A stretch of DNA of 64,000 nucleotides from Watersipora subatra (lineage: Eukaryota > Bryozoa > Gymnolaemata > Cheilostomatida > Watersiporidae): contig NC_088714.1 in NCBI RefSeq assembly GCF_963576615.1, positions 5,084,001 to 5,148,000 on the forward strand, written 5' to 3'. The position numbers were made by a program, and so were the translations under genes. Below the pieces are notes generated by a model that saw only the letters and a list, made by a program, of their open reading frames with translations, had not been told where the DNA came from and did no database searches. Shown one piece after another: positions 27,801 to 36,005 of this stretch (positions are counted from its first letter, which is position 1; each line of letters begins with the position of its first letter).

Positions 27801-30800
27801 CTTTACACCAACTGGCTCCAACTCAGTAGTTAGCTAGTCAGTATGCTTTTTTAACTGATCCTTTGGGTGAACAGAATATATCTTCGCTGTGCTTTTATTT
27901 TCAGCCCTAATGTGAGATATGATTTGTCAATTCTATGTTGCACTCCATCAATGACGGCCATAAAAATGGCTAACATAGTCTGCAGCATTTCACTGATCTT
28001 GTGTCGGTGACACGGACACAGTAGTTTTTACAACTATTTTTCGCTTTACATCAAACAGACTTTGTCAGGCTGGAAGTCGTTCTACTGTATTTACACCTTA
28101 AGTTCCATATACCGAAAATTCTTTTATGCTTGTTTTATTTTCAAAAACTTTTTACCAGATAATTGCAGCGCCAGCAGCTTTTATGAAGGTCATCAAAGCG
28201 CGCTATGTCATTATGATATTTTATACTTTGTTACTGTAGATGGATTTTCTCCATGGAGTGAATGGAGCTCTTGCAGCACCAGCACCTGCTCCTCGTCAAA
28301 CCCACGGGCAACTCAGTTCAGAACAAGACGATGTGTAATCACAAGCTGTAGCTTTGAGCCGACATTTGAAATTCGTCAGTGCGTACCAGACTGTAATGGA
28401 GGAGGCGGTACGATTGCCCAGACAACCACAAGTGCGACTACTACATCACAAGGTTATTCAGCCTACTTACATCAACGTTGCAGCTCTTCATATTTTAACG
28501 TTTTTTACTCTACAAGCATCCAGAGGTACTGTTGCCCTATAATGGTTGTAAGAATGACAACCACTTGTTAAACTTTAGGTCGTATAGACGGAGGCTGGGG
28601 TGAGTGGACGGAGTGGACAGACTGCCCAGCAACTTGTCAAGGGTTAAAAACAAGAAACAGAATATGCAACTCACCAGCCCCAAGTTTTGGAGGAGCGCAA
28701 TGTGCAGGCAGCTCCTCCGCTTCTCTTGATTGCTCTAATGACCCACAATGCAATGGTATGCATTACTATCCTCATTTGGTACTTGCTAGAATGTTTTCTA
28801 GTAAAATATAGTAGTATCTGAGAATTAAACAGAAGATACTCAGAGTTGAGTTTATTTTACTTCTTGGCACAATTTTGAGCTGCACGTCTTTTATTAACTC
28901 ATTTGCTTAAAAATGGTAGTTTTTGCCCTAAAGTTTGAATCTAAAAAATTTTTAAATTAGCAGAAAATTTTGCACAATAATCATTGCATCTTAAATATAA
29001 AAGCTATGTTTAATATTTTTTGTTTATTAAAACCGTTTAACAGTTAAACGGTTAATCAGTTTAACCGGAAAACAATCCCCCATTTCTCTAGATTAGAAAT
29101 ATAGTTATCAAAAAGATCTAAAGTTAATGTTGAAGAATTTCACAAGCATGAGCTGCAGATGGTCGCTGTTTACAACTTTTCCTTTCAACCTTACTAAACC
29201 AAAAATTAAAATTTGGAAACGACAATATTATGCAGGGAATTCTAAATAAAAAGGAAACTGTTTTGTTATGACAAAATGATAACCTAATATCCTAACTTAA
29301 TCCAACTCCAAATTTTGGTTGAACCTGTTACCTCTCTGCCTCATGATGTATGTTTTTGTGAAGTTACTAAGACGAGCCGCTTTAAAGGCTTCCAGTAGAA
29401 AAAAAGTTAAAAACATGCATTTATACATCTGCACCACAGAGAACATGAAAATTAAAGGGTGTATAGCTATTCCTAGCTATTTCTGTTCCATCAAGCTGTG
29501 ATAGAGAACTCTAGCCTGTGCAGGATACAAATGTATTGAGCTTCCAACTGCAAACAGAAAAAAAACACATTTCGCGATGTCTCTGCCAAATGTATTGTAG
29601 TCCATATTGTTTTTTGTGTTACAGCATTGGTGTCACGACCTTTGGTGTGTGAAGGCTTTGAGCATAGCAGAAATATTGATACGTATGGACAAGCAAAGGT
29701 ATTTAGAGAGGCCTTCTCCATACAGTCTGGTCCATCTTTAGGCTATCTGGCCAACTGTGAGTAACGCGTTGTCTCTCTTTGTTCATCTAGTGACCGAGTG
29801 TTTTCTCAAGAGTCTGTGAATGATAAACATAGACACAACACTGTGTTTCGTGGTTACAGTTAAAAACAACCAACTTATAAGAATAGACTGGTATATCACA
29901 TTAATAAAGGTGGTCATGTATCACAATTACTGATGAATTTCAAGTCACTAGCATGACTTGTAATTCATCAGTAATGTAATTCATGACTTGTAGCCTAATA
30001 GTTGTCACTTGTAAAAAGAATTTCAAATATAAGTTCAATTATGATATTAAATTTTTTCTTATTTAGCCCAGAGATTTGGTCAGACAGGGCCTAGTTGGGC
30101 AGTTGAGGGTCGCAACTATCTCCTCTTATCGACTAATAGACGATCTCGAAAAGATTTCGTCTTTGACACAGAATTCAACTTCACAGGTGAGCCGGGCCAT
30201 TGGTATGTTTACAGAAGCTCAAAAATATCTATTAAGCAAATTGATTAGCTTAAGAACCAAATCTGTTTGACTAAATGCAAATGGTTTTTACTAATTACAA
30301 TATATAATTTGATATTCCCTATTGTCAGATAACTGTGTTCCAAAAAACTTAAACAATGATTGTATTGTGTTAACAGATGGCGGTTGCATGCGGTTCAAGT
30401 ACAACACTCATGGATCTGCTTGGCGTGACGCAAGTTTGCAGATGGGTCTGTACAATGCAGCAAATGGCAGACATTCTCAAGCTATGTGGGAGGAGACAAC
30501 TTCAAATCAGCAACATTGGCAAACAGCCAGGTTTTCTATACCACCACAGCAGTTTTTGTTTAGCATGGCAAAAGCTGTACTTACTATCCAAGGGGGAGGA
30601 CAATTCAGTGACTTCGGATTTGATGACTTTCAGATTGGGTCAAAGACTTGCGAACATCACAGCAATAATATTTGTTCTGCGCAAGGTATGTTGAACAAAT
30701 GAGTTGCTAGTAGGAAAATTTTGCTTTTATGACTATTTTGCCTTCTGTATCATTCAGCATGATCAGCCCTGGTTTTGTTTGAATATTTGTTAAAGTGTTT

Positions 30801-33786
30801 ACTCCCTTCAAAGAGCTTAGAATTAAATATTCTATAGAAATATGATAGTTGGTGGAATACTAGTTTAGAACCAGAAAGGACTGTAAATAAATACAATGAC
30901 CACTAACTTCCCAGTGTTTAAGCTCTTAGTTTTTAGGATTCATACAACTCCAGTGCTTGCAGAGCCACTAACTAATAGAACATTGCTAACGATGAAACAG
31001 TTTTGAGAAGTCCTTCAAACTTCAACTTGATCTGATGAGGTTTTTACTTCTCAATGCTAATCTAGAGATGGGTGTTAAATTACAGACTTGCCAACAAGAA
31101 GGTCTTGCGGCTTTGAGGATGGAGATGACTGCAGTTGGGTGGACAGGGATGTACAAGGTACAAACAATTTGTGGAAGGTCTGGAGAGGTGCCCAGCCCAA
31201 TACTAACAGTGGCCCCACATCAGCAGCAAGTGGTTAGTTCTTACTATTTCACATTCTTAAATGCAGAACATGTGTGTCTGAAGAGTTGAGTTTATAGAGT
31301 GATGGTGCAGAGGAGGCCTGAAAATTTCCTTCATGTCACACCACACCAATTGCACCGGGGTAGTTCAGTGTAGACATATATGTATTTAACATATAAGCAT
31401 ATACAACAAAGCACAGATAGTGGGAAGGCCAAAGATGCTGTCTGTTTCGCGCTTTATGTCCCTCCTGTACAGTGCTTTTCGTAAGGTAGGCTCCGCCCCA
31501 CTGTATCTGATCTTTTGTTGGTATCCTGGCCGAGTCGAGTCTAGCGAAGCCGAGTCAACAGGCTAGTTTGGACACAAGGCCGTCTGGCTCTCGCCACAAT
31601 AAGCCACTCTCAAAGAGGAGTAACGTTTCTCACATAATCTTGTGTTTCATCCCACATGTTTCACTATTTTCTATGTTACTCATAAATAAATAATAATATA
31701 TATACTAATATACTATAATATGTTACTCATAATAAATGTCCAAATATGGAATCACTCATTGACAACAATATCTCATCCATGATAAGTTAAACTAACAAAT
31801 GACTTCATTTCTCACATGCTTTACCTTCATTGCACTCAGCTCAAGAAAATCAAGTTTTGCAACCAAAATCATGTTATGAACATTTCAATGTCTGCTCAAA
31901 CTTTACTCCAGAAGGTATATTTATGCCCTTTTGAAGAAAACCAGCTTGTGATCAGTACACCATACAAACTCTTCTCTTGTGCATCTTGAGTCTTTTCTGT
32001 CTCTCAGTTTTCCTTCCAATAAACAGATTGAATCATGAGTAATAGAGATAAACCTTTGCCAAATAATCTCACATTTGATTGGTTTTAGGATCCAACTATA
32101 TCTTCGCTGCTGGAGCCCCAAAAACACTGATACTAAAGTCATTGACAGGTGGGTTCTATCACAGTTTGCTCTTAAGAATATACAGTTTGTATAATATACC
32201 ATATAATGTGTATAATACATATGTGTATAATAATTATATATAATGTGTATACATATGTATAATGTGTATACATATATATATGTGTATACATATATATATA
32301 TATACATATGTGTATACATAACTGGAATGTTGGAATAGGTTAAATGGCTAATGCGTTTACACACACACACACGCACACACACGCACACACACGCACACAC
32401 ACGCACGCACACACCCACACATATATATATATAAGTGTATCATATATGTAATGTGTATATATATATATATATAAGTGTATCATATGTGTAATGTGTATAT
32501 ATCTATATAAAATATATAAGTGTATCATATATGTAATGTGTATATATATAATGTGTTTACGTCAAACAGTATATCAACTCACCTAAGTTCGTAGTCCTAT
32601 AACAGCATGCCATTAGAGAACTGGCATTACCAGCACCACATATTATCTACCATTGTGTTACAATCATAAAGGAAACCAGAAATAAGTCGACCAAATAGTG
32701 AGAATGTTAAATATATGGGCCCTGTTAGCTTGTCATAGCCAGTATTGTTAGTACAAATGGTAATTTAGTATCTTCAACTTTTTATGTAATTTATCTAACT
32801 TGCATAGCAGTTTGAAAGATCTCTATATCGAACTTCCGTTCCACTTAATAAAATCAAGCAGAGCCTTTCTAGCGAGTCCTTCTTCTCAATGTTTGTATTT
32901 CATTTAACAGTGGGTAGAGGATGCTTAGAGTTCTCACTCTTCATGGTGAGGAGCCGGAGATCTGGGCAACTTCTAGTAAAAACTGCACTCAACAACAGAG
33001 TGGCCTTCAGTCAGTTCAGAAACAAACAGGCAATATGGAGGACTCATCGGGTGACCATTGATATACCACCTTCAGCTGGTGGACCTCAGGTATGTTGCTT
33101 GTAATGGCTTCCATACGCTACCGTCCTTTGACTTTCTCTAAAATAACATCTATGTAAAGGAATACTTTGTACGTGTGGGTTGCTTGCTGGCACTAAGCAT
33201 AGCTTGCTGCCAGCAAGCAAGTTATTCCTTCATATTGTTGCCTTATTATTCCTTATATAGATGTTTAGGTTTACATATATTTATACCCACCTTTAGCTGG
33301 CTGAAATCTGCTCACTGCATTCATATTGCCTGCTTGTGTGTATATAACGGCAATCTTAATAGAGTTGTAAAATCTATTAAATTCCAAAGTAAATGCTACT
33401 TTAGGTAGAAATTTCCTTGAATACACCTTTCATACAGACTCAATGTTTTTTAAATAAACGGCCAAAATATATATCTGAAGAATTGAATGCTTGAAGAAGA
33501 CAACTCCTTTGCATTAAATATAGTTTAATTGGATAAAAACAAAGCGATCTCATTTGCTTGTTTCTAACCAATCGCAGGCTCTCGCATGCCCAGTAATGAA
33601 ACTCAATGTATAAACCTTTGAATATATTTGTGCTATTAAGCCATGTATTGGGATAGTTACTGAATATACTCATCCATGACAAATATAATTTTATAGATAA
33701 CGATAGAATATGCAGCTCGAGGAAGCAGAGTGGAAGGTTCGGCCGCGATAGATAGACTAACATATACATCTGGAGTCAGCTGTTAG
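5668..33786 (+). CDS. Secreted astacin metalloprotease with EGF-like, CUB, four MAM and fifteen TSP1 domains (29 coding exons)
   Basis: Exons read: 5668-5778, 6304-6414, 6712-6852, 8949-9075, 9824-9893, 12185-12326, 12913-13113, 13307-13532, 15899-15985, 16737-16890, 17748-17968, 18839-19042, 20075-20271, 20944-21043, 21935-22144, 22656-22815, 22908-23061, 23689-23779, 24217-26205, 26729-26899, 28240-28452, 28579-28755, 29625-29756, 30067-30186, 30329-30685, 31086-31232, 32089-32148, 32911-33089, 33697-33786. All junctions keep frame; total 6,342 nt, about 2,113 residues. Domain order: signal peptide, prodomain, RRTKR cleavage site, astacin catalytic domain, EGF-like, CUB, EGF-like, MAM, EGF-like, MAM, 15 TSP1, MAM, MAM, ending on a terminal MAM cysteine. 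Astacins are zinc endopeptidases acting outside the cell; MAM, CUB and TSP1 modules suggest binding to matrix or cell surfaces. No transmembrane segment or GPI signal follows. Individual splice sites are inferred. Confidence 0.88.
6847..7120 (+). repeat. Tandem repeat of about 45 bp carrying six copies of the exon-3 splice donor
   Basis: Six imperfect units each start with CAGTAAGT or CAGTGAGT. Potential donors fall at 6853, 6898, 6943, 6987, 7032 and 7074. The first three are exactly 45 bp apart, and the reading frame stays open to a TAG at 6970-6972. Use of donor 2 or 3 would therefore add one or two 15-residue blocks (starting TVSVSTIRR and TVSVPIIRR) to the prodomain. Units 4-6 lie beyond the stop and are intronic. 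Confidence 0.8.
7328..7408 (+). repeat. 22-bp tandem repeat (CTATGCATGT / CTATGCATAT)
   Basis: About four copies of a 22-bp unit built from TCTATGCAT half-units, in intron 3 of the protease gene. No coding potential. Confidence 0.85.
8620..8938 (+). repeat. 22-bp minisatellite (CATACTAGTAGTACTGTTAC)
   Basis: About 13 imperfect copies of a 22-23 bp unit containing the palindrome ACTAGT. It ends immediately before the acceptor of protease exon 4 (exon starts at 8949), so the array forms the 3' end of the intron and may replace the normal branch-point and polypyrimidine region. Confidence 0.85.
8949..13113 (+). CDS. Protease exons 4-7: furin site and astacin catalytic domain
   Basis: Exons 8949-9075, 9824-9893, 12185-12326 and 12913-13113. 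Exon 4 contains RRTKR followed by [12 protein letters not shown], fitting furin-type release of the mature N-terminus (residue about 137-138). Exon 5 holds the first domain cysteine (NSCV) and exon 6 the [10 protein letters not shown] and GC segments. Exon 7 holds the full zinc signature [19 protein letters not shown] (ligands H240, H244, H250; catalytic E241) and the Met-turn SIMHY with the tyrosine switch Y298. All expected catalytic residues are present, so the enzyme should be active. The domain closes in exon 8 with [12 protein letters not shown] and KYYDC. Confidence 0.93.
9247..9491. mobile_element. 239-bp MITE with inverted repeats and TAA target duplication
   Basis: The element runs 9250-9488 in intron 4. 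Its left end AGGTGCATTGACACCGGGCT is mirrored by the right end, read in reverse complement as AGGTGCGTTTACACCGGGCT. TAA flanks both sides (9247-9249 and 9489-9491). A 3-bp TWA-type duplication and this terminus type suggest a PIF/Harbinger-like non-autonomous element; family placement is inference. No ORF inside. Confidence 0.8.
10870..11046 (+). repeat. GTAT/GTAC tetranucleotide-rich tract
   Basis: Degenerate (GTATGTAC/GTGC) tract in intron 5 of the protease gene. It is open in several frames on both strands only because it lacks stop codons; not coding. Confidence 0.85.
11932..12015 (+). mobile_element. tRNA-derived SINE fragment
   Basis: TAGTCTACTGGATAAATACC resembles a box A region, and GGGGTTCAAATCCAGAGG contains a perfect-looking box B. 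They are about 40 bp apart, as in a tRNA-derived SINE head. It lies in intron 5, about 170 bp before protease exon 6. Confidence 0.55.
13307..17968 (+). CDS. Protease exons 8-11: EGF-like, CUB, start of second EGF-like module
   Basis: Exons 13307-13532, 15899-15985, 16737-16890 and 17748-17968. Exon 8 finishes the astacin domain and opens a cysteine-rich EGF-like module ([10 protein letters not shown], then CTCVCPPGL joined to AGSTCEE in exon 9). Exons 9-11 encode a CUB domain: [29 protein letters not shown], then ERGWSLTA near the end. The astacin-EGF-CUB order is the same core seen in BMP1/tolloid relatives. Exon 11 ends with a further six-cysteine-type segment ([11 protein letters not shown]). 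Exon 11 ends and exon 12 begins in phase 1. Confidence 0.85.
13533..15898 (+). other. Protease intron 8, with old repeat sequence
   Basis: At 14050-14130 the text reads like the edge of an old DNA transposon (CCCAGGTTATGATGTC followed by T-rich sequence and TTTATGAAGT). I could not find its opposite end. At 15050-15660 a unit of roughly 270-290 bp is duplicated in tandem: pyrimidine-rich tract plus a segment with GATAAATTACATCATCAACT, and later GATAAATCCCATCATCAATT. No coding exon seen. Confidence 0.5.
15050..15660 (+). repeat. Tandem duplication with CT-rich (TCTCTCTC) tracts
   Basis: Two copies of a unit with a pyrimidine-rich stretch (about 15060-15280 and 15460-15560), each followed by a related segment (about 15305-15410 and 15565-15660). 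The long open frames here reflect low complexity, not a gene. Confidence 0.6.
17290..17628 (+). repeat. TCTA/TCTG tetranucleotide microsatellite
   Basis: About 330 bp of (TCTATCTG)n-type GATA-class microsatellite in intron 10, about 120 bp before protease exon 11. It is open in three frames, which explains apparent ORFs rich in Tyr-Leu-Ser. Confidence 0.95.
18195..18395 (+). repeat. 21-bp minisatellite (AACCATCAGGCCCTTTGGTTT)
   Basis: About nine or ten copies of a 21-bp unit with core ACCATCAGGCCCTTTGGTTT, in intron 11. The 21-bp period keeps frames open on both strands (TIRPFGL and LMVKPKG repeats), so the ORFs are artefacts of the array. Confidence 0.9.
18568..18660 (+). mobile_element. 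hAT-type transposon terminus (partial)
   Basis: Starts CAGTGGTTCTTTACCTGGGC and continues with GATTGAATCC and TTAGGGGTTTGG. This matches the widespread CAGTGGTTCTTAACC class of hAT non-autonomous ends known in many animals. The opposite terminus was not found nearby, so the copy is truncated or rearranged. It lies in intron 11. Confidence 0.6.
18839..21043 (+). CDS. Protease exons 12-14: first MAM domain
   Basis: Exons 18839-19042, 20075-20271 and 20944-21043. MAM hallmarks are seen in order: [38 protein letters not shown], then [20 protein letters not shown] and a closing cysteine. MAM domains mediate adhesion or oligomerisation (as in meprins). Exon 13 begins after TTGGTGATTGTAG and completes the GKQWC segment in frame. 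The final codons lead into a short EGF-like linker. Confidence 0.87.
19620..19705 (-). mobile_element. tRNA-like SINE fragment, minus strand
   Basis: Reading the reverse strand, GGTTAGAGCCTCAGTC precedes a box B-like GGGTTTGAGTTC at normal tRNA spacing. It lies in intron 12 of the protease gene. No clean cloverleaf. Confidence 0.45.
21230..21460 (+). repeat. 20-bp minisatellite (TCACTAATCAATAGTACTAG)
   Basis: Roughly six good copies plus degenerate flanking copies extending to about 21560. Located in intron 14. Contains ACTAGT palindromes, like the unrelated arrays at 8620 and 40555. Confidence 0.85.
21935..23779 (+). CDS. Protease exons 15-18: EGF-like linker and second MAM domain
   Basis: Exons 21935-22144, 22656-22815, 22908-23061 and 23689-23779. 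Exon 15 opens with an EGF-like stretch ([20 protein letters not shown]) and runs directly into [39 protein letters not shown] and [14 protein letters not shown], then a final cysteine. The IALDDI motif near the end is a strong MAM hallmark. Exon 16 uses a GTAGGT donor at 22816, leaving two bases that complete an alanine codon in exon 17. Confidence 0.87.
24101..24134. repeat. 12-bp perfect inverted repeat upstream of the TSP1 exon
   Basis: GCATGATATTGC (24101-24112) and GCAATATCATGC (24123-24134) flank a 10-nt spacer, about 80 bp before the exon 19 acceptor. In the pre-mRNA this could form a short hairpin in the branch-point zone. No known function. Confidence 0.7.
24217..26205 (+). CDS. Protease exon 19: twelve TSP1 repeats in one 1,989-nt exon
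   Basis: A single open exon bounded by GCTGCAG before 24217 and GTAAGA at 26206, with phase 1 at both ends. It encodes about 663 residues made of twelve thrombospondin type 1 repeats, each with the W-x2-W-x2-CSVTC core (for example [14 protein letters not shown]), a basic strand (RTRTC) and six cysteines. Linkers of the form C-x-VDG join them. Repeat 2 lacks the usual glycine after CSATC, repeat 5 has LCGATTQ, and repeat 8 is one residue short ([10 protein letters not shown]). Two of the adjacent tryptophans are typical C-mannosylation sites, and CSVTCG is a typical O-fucosylation site in this fold. Confidence 0.93.
26729..28755 (+). CDS. Protease exons 20-22: TSP1 repeats 13-15
   Basis: Exons 26729-26899, 28240-28452 and 28579-28755, each starting and ending in phase 1 and each holding one TSP1 repeat. 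Repeat 13: [13 protein letters not shown]. Repeat 14: [14 protein letters not shown], followed by a Thr/Ser-rich tail ([10 protein letters not shown]) likely to be O-glycosylated. Repeat 15: [13 protein letters not shown]. Exon 21 uses a weak donor (AAG then GTTATT); if that site is not used, its end would shift. Confidence 0.82.
29625..30685 (+). CDS. Protease exons 23-25: third MAM domain (divergent)
   Basis: Exons 29625-29756, 30067-30186 and 30329-30685, all phase 1. Begins VCEGFEHS (MAM C-x-FE start) and continues with [21 protein letters not shown], and [16 protein letters not shown], which is the MAM C-terminal pattern. It is longer and more divergent than MAM1 and MAM2, with an extra cysteine pair around [11 protein letters not shown]. 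Confidence 0.78.
31086..33786 (+). CDS. Protease exons 26-29: fourth MAM domain and stop
   Basis: Exons 31086-31232, 32089-32148, 32911-33089 and 33697-33786. Starts [17 protein letters not shown], the canonical MAM opening, then [33 protein letters not shown] and the last exon [20 protein letters not shown]. The protein ends VSC followed by TAG at 33784-33786, so the final MAM cysteine is also the C-terminus. The last exon was found by eye because it continues the MAM beta-strand pattern in the correct phase after a TTTATAG acceptor. Confidence 0.8.
32170..32560 (+). repeat. TA/TG and CA dinucleotide microsatellites
   Basis: (TATATG)n at about 32190-32320, (CACG/CACA)n at 32356-32417, then TATA/TGTA tracts to 32555, all in intron 27 of the protease gene. 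ORFs here are compositional. Confidence 0.9.
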
Positions 33787-33955
33787 CATCGAGCATATAG
33801 AATCTCTAAGAATCTCTAAAAGACAGCCATATGAATAGGCTTCACTGCTCCAAAACAGAATGACTAGCAGAGACAAAACTGGCTATTTTAACAGTTCCAA
33901 TTAAAATCAATGTAATTATACCTTTCCAACCTATATTTTTACTGTATTGTAGTTT

Positions 33956-33961
33956 AATAAA
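33956..33961 (+). terminator. Candidate poly(A) signal of the protease gene
   Basis: AATAAA lies 170 nt after the TAG stop at 33786 and before the inverted-repeat element that starts near 34134. It is the first canonical signal on the plus strand in this interval. Confidence 0.5.
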
Positions 33962-34133
33962 ACTTTTAAAGTTCAAAGTCTGAGACTGATAGACAGGAAG
34001 TGCTCTGTACTTACTCCTCCAAAGAATCCATACTGAAGCAGCACAGTAAGTAATAGAGTAAGTGTTACAAACTACAGTTGTTCTGATGAAACACTCCCAA
34101 GAATAAACTAGGGTCACTCACATGAAATATTAA

Positions 34134-34717
34134 AATATTTTATCAGAAAACTTAGATACTTTGCTATCATTTGGGATTTTGTTTGTTATTTGAGGTGATC
34201 TGACTGCCAGGATGTTTCAAGATTAAAATCTGTAAAATTTGATCGCTGAAAAAAATACACACCTGAACCTTTCAAAAAAGTGACGACAGTAGTCATGCAT
34301 GTTGTTTATAAGTGACAAATATATATTCTCATCAGGTACTTCTATGTTTGCACAGCATTTAGTGAGGAAAGTCGGACAATTTCTAACCAACCTATCTTTA
34401 AATTGGTTGAAACATCTATATAAACATGTCTTTGAGGCTATATTTAAAGTTTTATTTTAACAACCATTAACAAATACAAATAAAATATATGTCAACAGAA
34501 ATGCGTAAGACTGCATTTTAACTTAACCGATGTCATAATAGGAGAAACAAACAAAAAACCTGAATACTGACTTGAGTTTTAGAGCAGTTTTCTGAGCATT
34601 TAACCGTGATAAATTTTTGTCGATTTTAAACTCGAAACATCCTGGCAGTCAGATAACCTCAAACAACAAAACCTCAAATGATTGCAAAGTATAGAGATTT
34701 TCTGATAAATTATTTTT
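34134..34717. mobile_element. Inverted-repeat MITE of about 580 bp between convergent genes
   Basis: Left and right arms of roughly 90-120 bp are imperfect reverse complements. Both arms contain GACTGCCAGGATGTTTC (34202-34218 plus strand; 34634-34650 minus strand), and both ends read TTTATCAGAAAA. No ORF between the arms. It sits downstream of the protease poly(A) signal and downstream of the RING gene's stop, so both genes may read towards it. Confidence 0.8.
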
Positions 34718-34789
34718 AAACTTGATGAGAGTAACTCTTCAATTACCATGAATACCATAAGCATTAACTTAATTGTTCATCTCTCCATT

Positions 34790-34795
34790 TTTATT
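34790..34795 (-). terminator. Candidate poly(A) signal of the CGRRF1-like gene
   Basis: AATAAA on the minus strand about 155 nt past the expected TAA stop at 34953-34951. Position fits a short 3' UTR. Confidence 0.45.
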
Positions 34796-35384
34796 ATCAC
34801 ATAGGGTTGTCATAATTATAAAACAGAACATGAAGTAAAAATGCAATTTATGACGACCTACAATGATCATGCAAAACACCATTTGATGGTAGACAAACCA
34901 CCAAGTACAGTTCATCAAGATCTGAAACCCAAACAGTGCACTTAAGTTTCTTAGAGTTCCGAATGCTGGGCAGCTTGAGTATTTGCATAAGAACAAATGT
35001 GTGCACGACATACAGGACAGTACTGGAGCCTTTGCACACAAGAATCACAAATGCACTTGTGACGACACGGGAGTACGAAACAGGAAGCAGTGTTGGTCAG
35101 ACAGACTGAACATTCCTCTTCTACCTCGGAGCTACTTGTGAACAGATTCTGTAAAACAAAGGTTTGAGATAACTATGGATAAGAATTCCACATAGACATA
35201 GACAGTTTGTCTGCGTCTCTATAGCAGTGAACAATTTAGTATAAAGCACGAGCAAGTTGAACTTTTTCCAATACACGGCTCCAAAGTTTTGTTCAATAGA
35301 AGAATCTTTAATATAACAATTGCCAATTGCTGTGTTCTTCCGTCCAACTGAAGCCACGTTTAGAGGATAAAAAAAAAGCATCGC

Positions 35385-35460
35385 ATGAGAATTGAACTTG
35401 AAAATTTGGCTTAACAGCCATGCACACTATCAACTGCACCACTCGACTGCCTTGCTGTGG
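35385..35460 (-). mobile_element. tRNA-derived SINE, minus strand
   Basis: On the reverse strand GTGGTGCAGTTGATAGTGTG (box A-like) is followed by CAAGTTCAATTCTC (box B-like) and a run of T. It lies in the last intron of the CGRRF1-like gene, next to a second SINE at 35537-36005. Confidence 0.6.
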
Positions 35461-35536
35461 AGTGGAATAATTGTGCACATAGTTGTTACATATGATGATT
35501 TCTTACAGCACACAATACTGCCACCGTACTAGTCCT

Positions 35537-36005
35537 TACTATAATAAGAGCCGTGTCCGTTCGTCTGTCTAAAGCCATAAATGAAAGTTGAAAGGAAAAA
35601 TATTGCAACATGCAGGATTCAAACTCCCGACATTTGGTTTAGTAGCCCAGCGGCTAGTAGCCCAGCGGCTAGTAACCAAGCGGCTAGTAGCCCAGCGACT
35701 AGTAGCCCCACGGCTAATAGCCCAGCGACTAGTAGCCCCACGGCTAGTAGCCAAGCAGCTAGTAGCCCAGCGACTAGTAGCCCCACGGCTAGTAGCCCAG
35801 CGGCTAGTGGCCCAGCGGCTAGTAGCCCAGCGACTAGTAGCCCAGCGGCTGGTAGCCCAGCGGCTGGTAGCCCAGCGGCTAGTAGCCCAGCTGCTAGTAG
35901 CCCAGCGGCTAATAGCCCAGCGGCTAGTAGCCCAGCGGCTAGTAGCTCAGGGGTTAGTAGCTCAGGGGTTAGTAGCCCAGCCGGTTACCAACTGCACTAA
36001 TCATT
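35537..36005 (-). mobile_element. tRNA-derived SINE split by a 15-bp minisatellite
   Basis: On the minus strand the element starts with box A TTAGTGCAGTTGGTAACCGG (36000-35981), then runs through a minisatellite. It resumes with box B GGAGTTTGAATCC (35627-35615) and a tail complementary to the common SINE end ATAATAAGAGCCGTGTCCGT (35543-35562). Removing all but one repeat unit restores normal box A to box B spacing of a tRNA. The array therefore grew inside the anticodon-arm region. Confidence 0.75.
35640..35985 (+). repeat. 15-bp minisatellite (AGTAGCCCAGCGGCT)
   Basis: About 22-23 copies of a 15-bp unit, with variants GCGACT, CCACGGCT, and AGTAGCTCAGGGGTT at the right edge. Because 15 is a multiple of 3, both strands stay open; the Ala-Ser-Pro and Leu-Val-Ala ORFs are not genes. 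Located inside a SINE (35537-36005). Confidence 0.95.

Noticed and set aside
33175-33240. Inverted repeat GCTTGCTGGCA / TGCCAGCAAGC
   Set aside because: Only about 11 bp per arm in an intron; common by chance at this scale.
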